A stretch of 33,865 nt of DNA from Paenibacillus ginsengihumi DSM 21568 (GCF_000380965.1 NZ_KB905603.1:1-33865), one strand, 5' to 3'. Positions 22,998 to 31,825 are shown, numbered from the stretch's first letter. Made by a program: numbers and translations. Notes: generated by a model not told the origin, from the sequence alone.

Positions 22998-24443
22998 TTG
23001 ACGGCAACCGCCAACAAATACGAAACGGTCATCGGACTGGAAGTGCACGTGGAGCTTCATACGAAATCGAAAATTTTTTGCGGCTGCTCCACCGCCTTCG
23101 GAGCTCCGCCGAATACGCATACGTGCCCGATCTGCCTGGGCCACCCCGGCGTGCTTCCCGTGCTGAACAGGCAGGCGGTGGAATTTGCGATGAAGGCGGC
23201 GCTCGCCTTGAACTGCACGATCAGCAAGGAGACGAAGTTCGACCGCAAAAACTATTTTTATCCCGACTCGCCGAAGGCTTACCAAATCTCCCAATACGAC
23301 AAGCCAATCGGTCTTGGCGGCTGGATCGAGATCGAAGTCGGCGGCCAGACGAAGCGGATCGGCATCACGCGGGTTCATCTGGAGGAGGATGCCGGCAAGC
23401 TGACGCACATCGACGGCGGCCGCGCCTCGCTCGTCGATTTCAACCGCGTCGGCACGCCGCTGATCGAGATCGTCTCGGAGCCCGATATTCGCACGCCGGA
23501 AGAGGCCCGGCTCTACCTCGAGAAGCTGCGGGCCATCATGCAGTACTGCGACGTCTCGGACGTCAAGATGGAGGAAGGCTCGCTCCGCTGCGATGCCAAC
23601 ATCAGCCTCCGTCCTTACGGCCAGCAGGAATTCGGCACGAAGACCGAGCTGAAGAACATGAACTCGTTCCGCGGCGTGCAGCGCGGCTGCGAATACGAGG
23701 AATGGCGCCAGGCTGACGTGCTGGACAGCGGAGGAAGGGTTATTCAGGAGACGCGGCGCTGGGATGAGGCGCAAGGCAAAACGATTTCCATGCGCAGCAA
23801 GGAAGAGGCGCACGATTACCGCTATTTCCCGGACCCCGACCTGGTAACCTTGCACATCGACGACGCCTGGATCGATCGGGTGCGCGCGTCGATTCCGGAG
23901 CTGCCGGACGCCCGCAAAAGCCGTTACATTCGCGACTACGGATTGTCCAGCTATGATGCGGAGGTAATCACCGCTTCCATGGCGCTTGCCGATTTCTTCG
24001 AGGAGAGCTTGAAGTATACGAAGGACGCCAAAGCGGCGGCCAACTGGATCATGGGCGACCTGCTGGGCTATCTGAACGCGAACAATCTGGAGCTTTCCGA
24101 GGTGCGGATGACCGGACAGGGGCTCGGCGAAATGATCGGCCTGATCGAGAAAGGGACGATCAGCGGGAAAATCGCCAAAACGGTCTTCAAAGCGATGCTG
24201 GAGACAGGCAAAAGCCCGCAGACGATCGTCGAAGAGCAGGGCCTTGTCCAGATCAGCGACGAAGGCGCCATTCTGGCGATCGTGGACAAAGTGATCGAAG
24301 CGAACCCGCAGTCTGTCGCTGATTACAAGGCGGGCAAAGAGAAAGCGATCGGCTTCCTGGTGGGCCAGGTCATGAAGGAGACGAAGGGCAAGGCGAATCC
24401 GGGGCTTGTGAACAAGCTTATTATCGAACGGTTAAAAGCCTGA
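22998..24443 (+). CDS. gatB: Glu-tRNA(Gln) amidotransferase subunit B
   Basis: 481 residues. GatB binds the tRNA, phosphorylates the misacylated Glu with ATP and amidates it. Seen: [20 protein letters not shown], the zinc Cys set at 28, 30, 43 and 46 (CGC and CPIC), DAGKLTH, the YRYFPDPDL motif, and the C-terminal YqeY-like helical tail ([20 protein letters not shown]). TTG 22998 follows AAAGGAG by 9 nt; the frame is open further up inside gatA's end but without support. Confidence 0.97.
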   Translation: MTATANKYETVIGLEVHVELHTKSKIFCGCSTAFGAPPNTHTCPICLGHPGVLPVLNRQAVEFAMKAALALNCTISKETKFDRKNYFYPDSPKAYQISQYDKPIGLGGWIEIEVGGQTKRIGITRVHLEEDAGKLTHIDGGRASLVDFNRVGTPLIEIVSEPDIRTPEEARLYLEKLRAIMQYCDVSDVKMEEGSLRCDANISLRPYGQQEFGTKTELKNMNSFRGVQRGCEYEEWRQADVLDSGGRVIQETRRWDEAQGKTISMRSKEEAHDYRYFPDPDLVTLHIDDAWIDRVRASIPELPDARKSRYIRDYGLSSYDAEVITASMALADFFEESLKYTKDAKAAANWIMGDLLGYLNANNLELSEVRMTGQGLGEMIGLIEKGTISGKIAKTVFKAMLETGKSPQTIVEEQGLVQISDEGAILAIVDKVIEANPQSVADYKAGKEKAIGFLVGQVMKETKGKANPGLVNKLIIERLKA

Positions 24444-24503
24444 ATGATTCGCGGGGCTAACTGTGAACCCCGTAAACTATCGCGCCGGACAGCGGCGGCG
24501 AAC

Positions 24504-24544
24504 GAAGCCTGAGCGGTTCCCTGTACGGGAGAAGCTCAGGCTTC
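24504..24544 (+). terminator. Hairpin after gatB
   Basis: GAAGCCTGAGC pairs perfectly with GCTCAGGCTTC, with extra pairing inside. There is no T run, so termination strength is uncertain. Confidence 0.55.
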
Positions 24545-24619
24545 ATTCGCGCTTGATTGTCAGCGCTATCATCCCGTATTGCCGCCAATCGCTTTAGTGA
24601 AGACAGGAGGGCCTTACGC

Positions 24620-25075
24620 ATGACGATTCGCCAGCTCGATCTGGACGATCTGCATGAGGTGCTTGAGGTTTTGTACCTGCAGCAGAAAGCTTATCGCGTG
24701 GAGGCGGAGCTTATCGGCTTCGAGGAGATCCCGCCTCTGATGGACACGCCGCAGTCGATCCGGCAATCGCGGGAGACGTTCTTCGGCTGCTTTAGGAACG
24801 ATAAGCTGGCGGGAGCGGTTGCCTGCAAGCAGGAAGCCAGGGAGCTGATCATTACCCGGCTGATGGTCGATCCCGTTTCTTTTCGCCAAGGGATTGCAAG
24901 CCGCCTCCTTCGGCATGTCGAGAAGCTCGCGCTTCCCGGCATGCGTCTGCAGGTGTCGACAGGCGTGCAAAATATTCCCGCTATCCGGCTCTACGAAAAG
25001 CACGGCTTCGAAGCGTACCGGGAGATGGAGATCGCCCCCGGCGTGATCTTGACGATGCTGCAAAAAATCGTATGA
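24620..25075 (+). CDS. GNAT family N-acetyltransferase
   Basis: 151 residues. GNAT fold with N-terminal TIRQLDLDDLHEVLEVLYLQQ, the acetyl-CoA pyrophosphate loop in LMVDPVSFRQGIASRLLRHVEKLA (a variant of Q/RxxGxG/A) and the C-terminal NIPAIRLYEKHGFEAYREMEI motif. The substrate is unknown. ATG 24620 is set by CAGGAGG 9 nt upstream; the frame opens earlier at 24557 but has no ribosome site. Single gene ending in a strong terminator. Confidence 0.88.
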   Translation: MTIRQLDLDDLHEVLEVLYLQQKAYRVEAELIGFEEIPPLMDTPQSIRQSRETFFGCFRNDKLAGAVACKQEARELIITRLMVDPVSFRQGIASRLLRHVEKLALPGMRLQVSTGVQNIPAIRLYEKHGFEAYREMEIAPGVILTMLQKIV

Positions 25076-25129
25076 TCTATGGCAGTTTGCCAAATGCGGA
25101 CGGCACCCGCCGTTCGGCCTGTCCGATAT

Positions 25130-25177
25130 CGCCTCTGATTCGTCCCGGCTTTGCCGCCGAATCGGGGGCGTTTTTTT
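25130..25177 (+). terminator. Intrinsic terminator after the acetyltransferase gene
   Basis: CGCCTCTGATTCG pairs with CGAATCGGGGGCG (13 bp with two G-U pairs), followed by seven T. Confidence 0.88.
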
Positions 25178-25321
25178 CTATAATTAGGAAGGCTCGCGCG
25201 GACCGATGAAAGCAAGCGATTCATGATACAATGAACATTGGAGAATTTGAAGGGATTGGCGAAGCGGCATCGTCTAATCTAAATGAAAACAATCCTGCAG
25301 GCATGGGCGGTGAGGCGAACG

Positions 25322-25924
25322 ATGGAACCATTGGCGGACGAAGCGCTGGTGGAACGGCTCCGGCAAGGCGATGAGGAGGCGTACCGGCGCTTGGTCGAAC
25401 GTCATAAGCATTACGTATATACGCTCGTTTACCGCATGGTAGAGCACCGCGAAACCGCCGAGGATATTACGCAGGAAGTGTTTATCAAGCTGTATCGTTC
25501 CCTTGCCAGCTTTCGCGGAGATGCCAAATTCACAACGTGGCTCTATCGGGTGACGGTGAACCTCGTGTCCGATTATCGGCGATCGCAGCGGCGCAAGCCG
25601 TATGAGGCCATTTTGGACAAAGTCAAAGGGTGGTTCGCGGACCGTTCGGCGGAGCCCGAGGCGAGGGCGCTGCGGAAGGAAGAGCAGGAAACGATGCAGA
25701 GGCTGCTGTCCGAGCTGCCTGACAAATACCGCTTGATTCTGTATTTGTACCACTACAAGCAGCTGTCTTACCAGGAAATATCGGAAGTGACCGATTTGCC
25801 GGTAAAGACGGTTGAGACGAGGCTGTACCGCGGCAAATCGCTGCTTAAGCAAAAATGGCTGGAGGTGAGAGGACATGAACAGCATGCATCCGGACGAACG
25901 TCAGCTGCAAAGGTTTTTAAATAA
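25322..25924 (+). CDS. ECF-type RNA polymerase sigma factor
   Basis: 200 residues, sigma-70 family of the extracytoplasmic function group. Region 2 reads AYRRLVERHKHYVYTLVYRM, ETAEDITQEVFIKLYRSL and TWLYRVTVNLVSDYRRSQ; region 4 is LPDKYRLILYLYHYKQLSYQEISEVTDLPVKTVETRLYRGK. There is no region 3. Start ATG 25322 is preferred since GGTGAGG is 6 nt upstream, while ATG 25283 lacks a site. The last 50 bases overlap the following ZAS protein gene, the usual sigma/anti-sigma arrangement. It probably answers an envelope signal together with the two membrane proteins downstream. Confidence 0.93.
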   Translation: MEPLADEALVERLRQGDEEAYRRLVERHKHYVYTLVYRMVEHRETAEDITQEVFIKLYRSLASFRGDAKFTTWLYRVTVNLVSDYRRSQRRKPYEAILDKVKGWFADRSAEPEARALRKEEQETMQRLLSELPDKYRLILYLYHYKQLSYQEISEVTDLPVKTVETRLYRGKSLLKQKWLEVRGHEQHASGRTSAAKVFK

Positions 25925-26345
25925 TCAAGTATCGGAATTGGAATGGAAGCGGCTGCGCAAGCATCTGAACAGCTGTCCCGGCTGCTTCGCCAAACTGCGC
26001 GATTTCCTGAAGCTGGAGATGCTGCTGGACGATATGCCGCTCTGCAAGGCGCCCGACGGATTGACCGAGCAGATCATGGAAGCGATCCAATCCGGCCCGG
26101 CGGGAGCGTCCGAAGGTGCGCCGTCCGGCGAGGAGCAACGTTCGGAGCGCAGCGCGAGCGGCCTTTCGCGCCGCGAGCTGTCCAACGGCTTGGTGGCCGC
26201 GGCGGCTACCTGGCTGTTCGTGTCCACAGGACTCTTAGGCAGGCTGCTGTCGTTCGACGCTAACGGGATCGGCACGGGAATACGGCAATCGGCCGAGCAA
26301 TTGGCTTACTTGATCGAGTCCGTATCGCGCCAGCTGCTTTTATAA
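25875..26345 (+). CDS. ZAS-type anti-sigma factor, single-pass membrane protein
   Basis: 156 residues. The N-terminal cytosolic part has the zinc anti-sigma motif Hx3Cx2C at His30, Cys34 and Cys37 (RKHLNSCPGC). A Gly/Ser/Glu-rich linker leads to a membrane segment at about residues 104-125 and a short outside tail. It should hold the co-encoded sigma factor inactive at the membrane. GGAGGTG is 7 nt before ATG 25875, which lies inside the sigma gene. The outside region is only about 30 residues, so the signal may be sensed in the membrane or by a partner. Confidence 0.88.
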   Translation: MNSMHPDERQLQRFLNNQVSELEWKRLRKHLNSCPGCFAKLRDFLKLEMLLDDMPLCKAPDGLTEQIMEAIQSGPAGASEGAPSGEEQRSERSASGLSRRELSNGLVAAAATWLFVSTGLLGRLLSFDANGIGTGIRQSAEQLAYLIESVSRQLLL

Positions 26346-26379
26346 TTTTGAACGAACATAAATTGGAGGCGGCAAGTCG

Positions 26380-27012
26380 ATGAAAGATCCGTACGAAGAG
26401 ACCAATGAAGCGAAGGTAGATCCGGAGGAGGAATTTTTAAAGGAAAGGCTGCGGCGTTGGGGAGGAGGGTATAGGCAGCCGTTCGACCCGTTTATGCCGA
26501 GAAGACCTTACAAAAGCAAGTGGGTGGCAGGCCTTCTCTCGTTTATCATTCCGGGTACGGGCCAATTCTATTTGGGGCTGATGCAGCGGGGAGTCACGAT
26601 TATGCTGCTCCTTGCCCTCAATATCGTCGCGATCGTATTTACGGGGCTTCACGCAGAGACGAACATCCCGCTGATCGTGCTGTTTTCGCTGATGATTCCG
26701 GTGATTTACTTCTATAATATTTTCGATGCGCTGCAGCAGGCTGACCGTATGAATGGCAGCCCCGGCGCCGGGGGCTACGAGGACTGGTACGCAGGCCCGG
26801 GGACGGTCCCGGCGGGGCGGGCGAACAAGCCAATGGGCGGCAAAGGCAGCCTCGGGTACGTGCTGATTGCCGGAGGGGTGTTGCTCTTTATGATCAGCAG
26901 CAAGCCGCACTGGCTGAACAAGGCCTTCGAGTTTCTCGGCTCGTCCGTCGGCGCGGTCCTGCTCATTGTGATCGGCGTTTACCTGTTTTTTAAAGAATCG
27001 CGAAAACCGTAA
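26380..27012 (+). CDS. Multi-span membrane protein (TM2/DUF5683-like N-terminal region)
   Basis: 210 residues. A charged N-terminus (KVDPEEEFLKERLRRWGGG) precedes WVAGLLSFIIPGTGQFYLGLMQRG, the pattern of TM2-like small membrane proteins, then LLLALNIVAIVFTGL and LIVLFSLMIPVIYFYNIFDA. After a Gly-rich linker, two more membrane segments resemble the LiaI/LiaF membrane region. Function unknown. GGAGG lies 10 nt before ATG 26380. It follows the anti-sigma gene by 34 bp and precedes another membrane gene by 14 bp, so all four are likely co-transcribed and may be targets or modulators of the sigma factor. Confidence 0.75.
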   Translation: MKDPYEETNEAKVDPEEEFLKERLRRWGGGYRQPFDPFMPRRPYKSKWVAGLLSFIIPGTGQFYLGLMQRGVTIMLLLALNIVAIVFTGLHAETNIPLIVLFSLMIPVIYFYNIFDALQQADRMNGSPGAGGYEDWYAGPGTVPAGRANKPMGGKGSLGYVLIAGGVLLFMISSKPHWLNKAFEFLGSSVGAVLLIVIGVYLFFKESRKP

Positions 27013-27026
27013 GGAGGGGATTCCCG

Positions 27027-27302
27027 ATGCTGAAGGCAGGCCGCTATACCGCCGCCATGCTGCTTATTCTCGTAGGCGCGGGAGCGATCGCAGATCAAAT
27101 CGCGGGAACGCAGATCCTGCCTCTATTGGCCGCATGGTGGCCGCTGCTTTTTGTACTGCTTGGCGCAGAATGCCTCTGGCTGAACCGGCGTTACAAGGAT
27201 AGCGGCCGTCCGGTCCAGCTCGATATTATCGGCGTCGTCGTTGCCATAGCGGTTGCGGCTGTCGTGCTTGCCGTCCGGAATGCGGCCGGCCTCAACTCCT
27301 GA
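27027..27302 (+). CDS. Small membrane protein, LiaI/LiaF-like (DUF5668-type)
   Basis: 91 residues with three predicted membrane segments (TAAMLLILVGAGAIADQ, ILPLLAAWWPLLFVLLGAECLW, LDIIGVVVAIAVAAVVLAV). The WWPLLFVLLGAE core is typical of the LiaI-LiaF-like membrane region. Role unknown; in relatives such regions accompany envelope-stress sensing. AAGGAGGGG is 7 nt before the ATG. Last gene of the sigma-factor unit. Confidence 0.75.
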   Translation: MLKAGRYTAAMLLILVGAGAIADQIAGTQILPLLAAWWPLLFVLLGAECLWLNRRYKDSGRPVQLDIIGVVVAIAVAAVVLAVRNAAGLNS

Positions 27303-27339
27303 TGAGCCTGTCGATCGGCGGGGGTGCAGGCGGCTAACA

Positions 27340-27369
27340 TTGACAATCGTTCCGGCTTCGGCGTAAAAT
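27340..27369 (+). promoter_or_regulatory. SigA-type promoter of perR
   Basis: TTGACA, 18-nt spacer, TAAAAT, about 50 nt before the perR start. No convincing PerR box (TTATAATnATTATAA type) overlaps it. Confidence 0.7.
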
Positions 27370-27420
27370 ATATGGATACGAAAGGATTCCTTCGCTAGAG
27401 AGCAAGGGCGGTGAGACCGG

Positions 27421-27855
27421 ATGACATCCCGATTGGAACAGGCATTGGAACATCTCAAATCGAACGGGGTACGCATGACGCCCCAGCGAAACGCCATACT
27501 GTCGTATTTGTTGAACACCATGTCGCATCCGACGGCAGACGAAATCTATAAGGCGCTATCGCCGCGTTTTCCCAACATGAGCGTAGCTACGGTATACAAT
27601 AATTTGAAGGTGTTTATCGAAGCAGGTCTCGTCCGGGAAATGACCTACGGAGATCAATCGAGCCGATTCGACGCCGATCTGTCGGATCACTATCATGCGC
27701 TCTGTGAAGAGTGCGGCAAGCTGGTCGATTTTGCTTACAAGCCGCTCGACGATCTGGAGAAGACGGCGGGAGAGCTGACCGGATTTAAAGTCAAGAGCCA
27801 TCGTCTGGAGGTTTACGGCACATGCTCCGACTGCGCCTCGAAGGCGAAAGCGTAA
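27421..27855 (+). CDS. perR: Peroxide-responsive repressor PerR
   Basis: 144 residues, Fur family. All PerR-specific ligands are present with a shift of one from B. subtilis: His36, Asp84, His90, His92 and Asp103, the last (GKLVDF) separating PerR from Fur, which has Glu. The structural zinc Cys are 95, 98, 135 and 138. The DNA-binding helix reads FPNMSVATVYNNLKVF. It represses peroxide-defence genes with Fe or Mn bound and is inactivated by metal-catalysed His oxidation. The order perR, ygzB-like, ygxA-like, rRNA supports the name. Confidence 0.95.
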   Translation: MTSRLEQALEHLKSNGVRMTPQRNAILSYLLNTMSHPTADEIYKALSPRFPNMSVATVYNNLKVFIEAGLVREMTYGDQSSRFDADLSDHYHALCEECGKLVDFAYKPLDDLEKTAGELTGFKVKSHRLEVYGTCSDCASKAKA

Positions 27856-27929
27856 CGGCTTGGCGGAGCCTATCGGGGAGGGCGATTTGCCGTACTTTGG
27901 GACGAGTACAGGATCGAGGGATGGATAAT

Positions 27930-27988
27930 GGACGTGTCTGGCGTCGGCTGGCCAAGGTAGGCGAGAGACGCGCAGGACGTCCTTTTTT
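27930..27988 (+). terminator. Probable terminator after perR
   Basis: GGACGT (27930-27935) pairs with ACGTCC, and GCGTC pairs with GACGC further in, across an internal mismatch. TTTTTT follows at once. Confidence 0.6.
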
Positions 27989-28015
27989 AGTTATATCAAT
28001 TCATGGGGAGAATCG

Positions 28016-29761
28016 ATGAAACCGAGACTGAATCGAACGCAACGTCAGATGAGGCGGAAGGGACGCAAGCGGCCGTTGCTGCTTCTGATGCTGGGGATAC
28101 TGGCGGGAACGGCAGGCGCTTATGCATGGAAGGAATATGTTCCGAACTGGCGGCACGAAGCGCCGGATTTTGGCGGCAACGGGAAGCCGGTGTTTTATAA
28201 CGGGGAGATGCTGGAGCAGCCGGCGATCGGGCAGCAGGATTCGTTGAAGCTTTCTTTCGATTTGGTCAAGGAGTGGATCGATCCGGCAATGATTCATGAG
28301 CCCGAAACCGACTCCACCATCATTACGACGGAAGATAAGGTCGTTCGTCTCAGGACGAGCGAGCTGACGGGCATGATCAACGAGAAGCCGATCAAGCTGC
28401 AATTTCCTCTCGAAAAGACCGCTGAAGGCAAGCTGTATTTGCCGGCAGATCCGCTCAAGGAGCTGTACGGTATCGAGCTTCGCGAATCGCCGGAGACCGG
28501 AGCCGTGCTGATGTTCAAGGAAGGCGATGCGATCCGTTGGGGACGCACCGCAGTGTATGACGATAAGCCGGCGAAGACGATCCCGATGCGAAAAGCGCCC
28601 GACATCAAGGCGCCGATCCTGGCCGACTTGAAGCAGGACGAAGAGCTGATCGTATGGGGCGAGGAGGGCGAATGGCTGCGCGTTCAACTAGGCAACGGCC
28701 ACCGCGGCTTCGTGCGGAGCCATCAGATTACGGACCTGCGGGAGGAAGTGATTCCGCAGCAGGAGCCCAGGAAGAAATACGATCCATGGAAGCCCAAAAA
28801 CGGCGAGAAGATCAATCTGACCTGGGAGCACGTCGTGTCCAAAAATCCGGATACGGCCAAAATTCCCGCGATGCCCGGCCTGCACGTCGTAAGCCCCACG
28901 TGGTTCCATCTGCGCGATGGCGACGGAAATCTCAGCAATCTGGCCAGCGCCGAGTACGTCAAGTGGGCCCACAGCCGAAATTACCAGGTATGGGCGCTTT
29001 TTAGCAACGGCTTCGATCCGGAACGGACGACCGAAGCTTTGGCCACCTACGATTCGCGCATGAAGATGATCAAGCAACTGCTCGCTTTTTCCGAGCTGTA
29101 TTCGCTTCAGGGCATCAATATCGATTTTGAAAATGTAAACATCGACGACAAGCAGAAGCTTGTGCAGTTCGTCAGGGAATTTACGCCGCTCGCTCACGAG
29201 CAAGGGCTGGTCGTATCGATAGACGTCACGCCGAAATCGACCAGCGCATCGTGGTCGATGTTCTATGACCGCCCGGCGCTGATTGAATCTGTCGATTATA
29301 TGATGCTGATGGCATACGACGAGCACTGGGCCACGAGCCCGAAGGCCGGCTCCGTCGCTTCTCTGCCATGGGTGGAGAACTCCGTCCGGCGGCTGCTGGA
29401 GGAGGACGGCATTCCGCCCTCGAAGCTGCTCCTGGGGGTGCCCTTCTACACGCGCGTCTGGACGGAGGAGAAGCAAGATGGAAAGACGAAGGTATCTTCG
29501 CGGGCGATCTATATGGATACGGCGCAAAGGATTATTCGGGAAAAAAACTTAAAGACGACGTTCGATAAGGCTGCCGGGCAAAATTACGTCGAGTACGAGG
29601 AAGACGGCAAGCTGCACAAAATTTGGCTGGAGGACGAGGTGTCGGTGAAAGCGAGAATCGACCTTGTTCATAAGTACGATTTGGCCGGCATTGCCTCTTG
29701 GCGCCGCGGTTTTGAGAATCCGCAAGCTTGGCAGTGGATCGACGACACCTTGCAGCCTTGA
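28016..29761 (+). CDS. GH18 glycosyl hydrolase with SH3-like domain, spore/cell-wall type
   Basis: 581 residues. A basic start and membrane anchor (RKRPLLLLMLGILAGTAGAYAW) are followed by a region like copper amine oxidase N-terminal stalks (about 70-175), a bacterial SH3 domain (about 190-245: KTIPMRKAPDIKAPILADLKQDEELIVWGEEGEWLRV) and a GH18 catalytic barrel. The catalytic DxxDxDxE-type motif is seen as GINIDFENVN with the acid Glu; YMMLMAYDEHW and GVPFYTRVW follow. It resembles YaaH/YdhD-like peptidoglycan N-acetylglucosaminidases. GGGGAGA lies 6 nt before the ATG. It probably acts outside the membrane or at the spore envelope. Terminator directly after. Confidence 0.9.
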   Translation: MKPRLNRTQRQMRRKGRKRPLLLLMLGILAGTAGAYAWKEYVPNWRHEAPDFGGNGKPVFYNGEMLEQPAIGQQDSLKLSFDLVKEWIDPAMIHEPETDSTIITTEDKVVRLRTSELTGMINEKPIKLQFPLEKTAEGKLYLPADPLKELYGIELRESPETGAVLMFKEGDAIRWGRTAVYDDKPAKTIPMRKAPDIKAPILADLKQDEELIVWGEEGEWLRVQLGNGHRGFVRSHQITDLREEVIPQQEPRKKYDPWKPKNGEKINLTWEHVVSKNPDTAKIPAMPGLHVVSPTWFHLRDGDGNLSNLASAEYVKWAHSRNYQVWALFSNGFDPERTTEALATYDSRMKMIKQLLAFSELYSLQGINIDFENVNIDDKQKLVQFVREFTPLAHEQGLVVSIDVTPKSTSASWSMFYDRPALIESVDYMMLMAYDEHWATSPKAGSVASLPWVENSVRRLLEEDGIPPSKLLLGVPFYTRVWTEEKQDGKTKVSSRAIYMDTAQRIIREKNLKTTFDKAAGQNYVEYEEDGKLHKIWLEDEVSVKARIDLVHKYDLAGIASWRRGFENPQAWQWIDDTLQP

Positions 29762-29770
29762 GCTGAACCT

Positions 29771-29819
29771 GACAGCAAAGCCTCCGCACCGCTTGAAGCG
29801 GCCGGAGGCTTTGCTTGTC
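29771..29819. terminator. Bidirectional terminator between the GH18 and ygzB-like genes
   Basis: AGCAAAGCCTCCG pairs perfectly with CGGAGGCTTTGCT around a 16-nt loop. It sits between two convergent genes. T-rich sequence is modest on either side. Confidence 0.75.
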
Positions 29820-29910
29820 TTGGCAAGCGCCGCGCCGAACCTGTTGCCCGGGCGTGCGGCGGTTGCGCGCTTGCGCAGGTTCGGCGCGGCGCGATATGCG
29901 GCAGGGCGGC

Positions 29911-30315
29911 CTATCGAGGCGTATGCGCTGTATTCGTCTCGAGTCCGGCATCGCCGGCAGGGGGAGCGGGAGCATCTCCGCTGTCCTTGGGAGCGTGCTT
30001 CGGGTCGAGGGAGAGAATGGTCTTGCAGTACATACAGCGGTCTGTCTTGCCGAGCATCTTGGTCATCCGGTCGCATTCCGGACATTGCACGACGGTAGCG
30101 CTCGTCGACAGCATGCCGGCCGCAAAGTAGACGCCCATGCTGCACAGCATGGCAATCGCTCCGATCGCTGCGCAAAATACGGCGAACCATCGGCCGACGG
30201 TTCCCCAATCGAAGACGATGCCTGCAAGGCCGACGATCATCAGCAGCATGCCGCCCATCGTTAGCAACAATCCCCATAAACGGAACTCATTGACTTTACT
30301 GGACTTAAATATCAT
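29911..30315 (-). CDS. YgzB-like zinc-ribbon membrane protein (DUF2614 type)
   Basis: 134 residues. Two membrane segments (LLLTMGGMLLMIVGLAGIVF; WFAVFCAAIGAIAMLCSMGVYFAAG) are followed by GMLSTSATVVQCPECDRMTKMLGK and CMYCKTILSLDP, a four-Cys zinc ribbon matching Bacillus YgzB in sequence and order. The tail is Pro/Gly/Asp-rich. Function unknown. ATG 30315 is preferred, with GTGAGG a few bases upstream; an open frame continues far up but has no ribosome site. It is divergent from the next gene. Confidence 0.85.
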   Translation of the reverse strand: MIFKSSKVNEFRLWGLLLTMGGMLLMIVGLAGIVFDWGTVGRWFAVFCAAIGAIAMLCSMGVYFAAGMLSTSATVVQCPECDRMTKMLGKTDRCMYCKTILSLDPKHAPKDSGDAPAPPAGDAGLETNTAHTPR

Positions 30316-30441
30316 GCGCCTCACTACTTTCAATTGAAGGAATGTGAAAATTGTCTCATTTCTTTGCAGGAAACCGGTTGTTCGTGTAGAAGTAGAAAAC
30401 ACAAACAAATGTTTCATAAGCCGTAAGGGGGCTTGAGAGTC

Positions 30442-31305
30442 GTGGACTCTGTGAACGATCGAACGATAGAGAAATACCGTGCGGACCAGCGTGTGATCGG
30501 CGTAGCGGGAATGGCGAAAGCATTCCCTTATTTCCCGTTGTCCGACGGATTCGATCTGCTGCTGATCGTTAGCCGCGATGCCGGCTGTACCGGTCAACAA
30601 TATCATTATATAAGAGACAACCGCCGCATACAAGAAAGATGGATCAGCAAGGATAAGCTGGAACGCTGGATTCTCGACGGCACGCAGGCAGAAGCCGTTC
30701 ATTGGATCGCCAAGGGAGAGATTTTGTTGGACCGCGATATGTATTTGGAGACTTTACGCCGGGATGTGCTCGATTGTCCTGAAGCTTTGCGGAACCGTAA
30801 GCTGCTGAACGAGTTCGCCAAATTTTTGCGAAGCTACATGTATGCCAAGGAGTACAATCAGCAGGACCAATCTCTCGATGCGTACAATTGTATCCTTGAT
30901 GCCATCCATTCCTGGGCGCGAATCGCTGTGATCGAAGAAGGCGTCTATCCCGAGCCGATGATCTGGCGCCAGGTCAAAACGATCAATCCGGGCGTCTATA
31001 AATTGTACGAAGAATTGACCTTGAGCGGCGAGACATTGAAGCAGAGGATCGAGCTGGTGCTGCTCGCTTGCGAATTTTCCGTTATGTCCAAGGTGAAGGA
31101 ATGCTGCAAGCCGCTTCTGGAACTGCTGGCGGGGCGGGAGCAGGCGTGGAGCCTGGAGGAACTGAGGCAAGAATCGGTCATGTCCGAGATTCAGGACGAG
31201 TTGTCGCTGCTCATGAGTGCCCTCGTCAAAAAATCGCTGGTCAAAGAAATTGCATTTGCGATGAATGACGATGTGTCCGAGCTGGAACTGCGCTATACGA
31301 GATAA
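30442..31305 (+). CDS. YgxA-like nucleotidyltransferase-like protein
   Basis: 287 residues. The N-terminal part has a nucleotidyltransferase-like beginning (FPLSDGFDLLLIVSRD, with paired acidic residues spaced as in that fold), and the C-terminal part is helical, similar to B. subtilis YgxA, which also sits by perR, ygzB and an rRNA operon. Substrate and role unknown. GTG 30442 is chosen because AAGGGGG lies 10 nt upstream; TTG 30433 is too close to that site. The 126 bp toward ygzB contain no clear promoter. Confidence 0.8.
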   Translation: MDSVNDRTIEKYRADQRVIGVAGMAKAFPYFPLSDGFDLLLIVSRDAGCTGQQYHYIRDNRRIQERWISKDKLERWILDGTQAEAVHWIAKGEILLDRDMYLETLRRDVLDCPEALRNRKLLNEFAKFLRSYMYAKEYNQQDQSLDAYNCILDAIHSWARIAVIEEGVYPEPMIWRQVKTINPGVYKLYEELTLSGETLKQRIELVLLACEFSVMSKVKECCKPLLELLAGREQAWSLEELRQESVMSEIQDELSLLMSALVKKSLVKEIAFAMNDDVSELELRYTR

Positions 31306-31362
31306 GAAGTATACGAGATAAAAAGCAAAAGTAGATTCGTATAACCCAGGTTCCGATTCTTA

Positions 31363-31371
31363 TGGTATAAT
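31363..31371 (+). promoter_or_regulatory. Extended -10 promoter of thiSG
   Basis: TG-G-TATAAT, perfect extended -10, about 28 nt before the riboswitch. No good -35 is seen. Confidence 0.7.
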
Positions 31372-31398
31372 ACTGTATGTGATATTCATGATATTTAT

Positions 31399-31526
31399 CC
31401 ACTAGGGGAGCCCCAGGAAGCGGGGCTGAGATAAAGAAGCGCTAATTCTTTGACCCTTAGAACCTGAATGCGCCGCAGCTTGCAGGAAGTGCGGAGCGCC
31501 TGGATCATACCAGCGTAGGGAAGTGG
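31399..31526 (+). ncRNA. TPP (THI-box) riboswitch
   Basis: All conserved words of the thiamin pyrophosphate aptamer are present in order: GGGGAGCC, GGGGCTGAGA, GACCCTTAGAACCTGA, CTGGATCATACCAGCG and TAGGGAAGTGG; CCACT and AGTGG close P1. About 31 nt (from 31468) sit between CCTGA and CTGGATCATACC, where the standard aptamer has one or two bases; they can form a GCGC/CCGCA hairpin. A terminator follows at 31568, so control is probably by transcription attenuation of thiSG. Confidence 0.96.
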
Positions 31527-31567
31527 TTTCTTGAACGGGAACGCCATGTTTCATGCGCGTGTTCACG

Positions 31568-31595
31568 AGGCCGGCCCTAGGGTCGGCCTTTTTTT
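31568..31595 (+). terminator. Riboswitch-controlled terminator ahead of thiS
   Basis: AGGCCGGCCC pairs with GGGTCGGCCT (one G-U), tight loop, then seven T. It stands 30 nt before the thiS start codon. Confidence 0.88.
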
Positions 31596-31624
31596 GATGC
31601 ATATTGCTTGAGGGAGGTGAGGTT

Positions 31625-31825
31625 ATGCGGCTCATCGTGAACGGAGAAGAGAGGGAAGTAGCGGGGGTTGCGACGGTAGCGGAGCTGCTGGCTGCATTCA
31701 AATTGGAAGGCAAAATTTTGGTTGTGGAGCTGAACAAGCGGATTATTGAGCGCAATGCTTATAGCGAAACCGGTCTAAGCGACGGGGACCATATTGAAAT
31801 CGTCCATTTTGTCGGCGGAGGCTGA
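31625..31825 (+). CDS. thiS: Sulfur carrier protein ThiS
   Basis: 66 residues, ubiquitin-like fold ([22 protein letters not shown]) ending in the required Gly-Gly (FVGGG). The C-terminal glycine is turned into a thiocarboxylate and hands sulfur to ThiG for thiazole formation. GGGAGGTGA lies 4 nt before ATG 31625. The adenylating enzyme ThiF and the oxidase ThiO/ThiH are not in this operon. Confidence 0.93.
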   Translation: MRLIVNGEEREVAGVATVAELLAAFKLEGKILVVELNKRIIERNAYSETGLSDGDHIEIVHFVGGG

